Source: CAWDCV01 sp963728125
Lineage (GTDB): Bacteria > Actinomycetota > Actinomycetes > CAWDCV01
Assembly: GCA_963728125.1 (NCBI GenBank)
Contig: CAVSIZ010000007.1
Location: 28,598 to 92,597, forward strand
Direction of reading: 5' to 3'
Length of the DNA stretch: 64,000 nt
Position numbers and translations under genes: made by a program. Position 1 is the stretch's first letter; every line of letters begins with the position of its first letter. The notes below the pieces were generated by a model. That model had not been told where the DNA came from. It saw only the letters and a program-made list of their open reading frames with translations, and searched no databases. Shown one piece after another: positions 63,995-64,000 of the stretch.

Positions 63995-64000
63995 CGTACT
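63991..64000 (+). CDS. start of the next coupled gene (probably fbiB/cofE), cut by the window edge
   Basis: ATGA at 63991-63994 overlaps the fbiA stop. Only three codons (Met-Thr-Tyr) are visible. By synteny with Rv3262 it should be the F420:gamma-glutamyl ligase gene, but the sequence alone does not show it. Confidence 0.4.

Overview
The window is high-GC DNA with many GTG/TTG starts, 1-4 base stop/start overlaps (GTGA, ATGA, TGATG) and actinobacterial marker genes: a WhiB regulator, LpqB-MtrB-MtrA, WS/DGAT, Rv3235-family, DUF3499 and DUF5719 proteins, and the F420 gene cofD/fbiA. The source is a free-living aerobic member of the Actinomycetota. Gene order on both flanks follows the block Rv3231c-Rv3262 of Mycobacterium tuberculosis (WS/DGAT, Rv3235, secA, hpf, comF, lpqB, mtrB, mtrA ... 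ahcY, manA, SIS isomerase, manB, DUF3499, metallopeptidase family, whiB2, fbiA). I cannot name the genus.

Layout. 1-3.2 kb (minus): start of pruA, then a coupled trio of DUF6912, patatin and WS/DGAT. 3.2-5.0 kb (plus): cupredoxin-like lipoprotein and a polytopic membrane protein. 5.0-10.3 kb: HAD hydrolase, an orphan CpaE/CpaB-like pair, a small HTH protein, a LysM protein and an Rv3235-family protein. 11.0-25.2 kb: secA, esterase, acetyltransferases, membrane proteins, YcaQ-type glycosylase, orphan NarL regulator, hpf, comF and lpqB-mtrB-mtrA. 25.5-26.1 kb: a VapBC-like toxin-antitoxin pair.

26.2-39.8 kb is the most distinctive region. It is a compact operon for a group 1h (formerly group 5, 'actinobacterial') high-affinity [NiFe]-hydrogenase: hypA, hypB, small and large subunits, a NifU/four-Cys metal-domain fusion, DUF5947, DUF6084, an unknown 459-residue protein, three tiny proteins, a maturation protease, hypC, a ferric-iron ABC transporter translationally coupled to hypC, and a convergent DUF6390 gene. 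hypD, hypE and hypF are not in the window. The block fits scavenging of atmospheric H2 for persistence. It is followed by a MoxR/DUF58/DUF4350/DUF4129/SpoIIM/RDD cluster (40.0-47.9 kb, equivalent to Rv3690-Rv3695). Together these two blocks occupy the place between mtrA and ahcY, where many relatives carry only tmk or a few genes.

47.9-56.4 kb (minus): a tight array of hypothetical protein, short-type SAH-hydrolase paralogue, canonical SAH hydrolase, MerR regulator, manA, CDF metal transporter, SIS sugar-phosphate isomerase, Trm112-like protein and manB. These serve methyl-cycle turnover and mannose/GDP-mannose supply. 56.4-64 kb: DUF3499, metallopeptidase-family protein, DUF5719, a 1105-residue GT2 membrane glycosyltransferase, whiB, and divergent cofD/fbiA running into the next gene at the window edge.

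Four genes between 35.0 and 41.8 kb (hypC, the DUF6390 gene, the membrane protein at 40.0 kb and the DUF4129 gene) each carry what looks like a single frameshift. They are either assembly errors clustered here or real decay. No tRNA, rRNA, CRISPR array or insertion sequence was seen. No clearly new system was recognised; the least described parts are the accessory genes of the hydrogenase operon.
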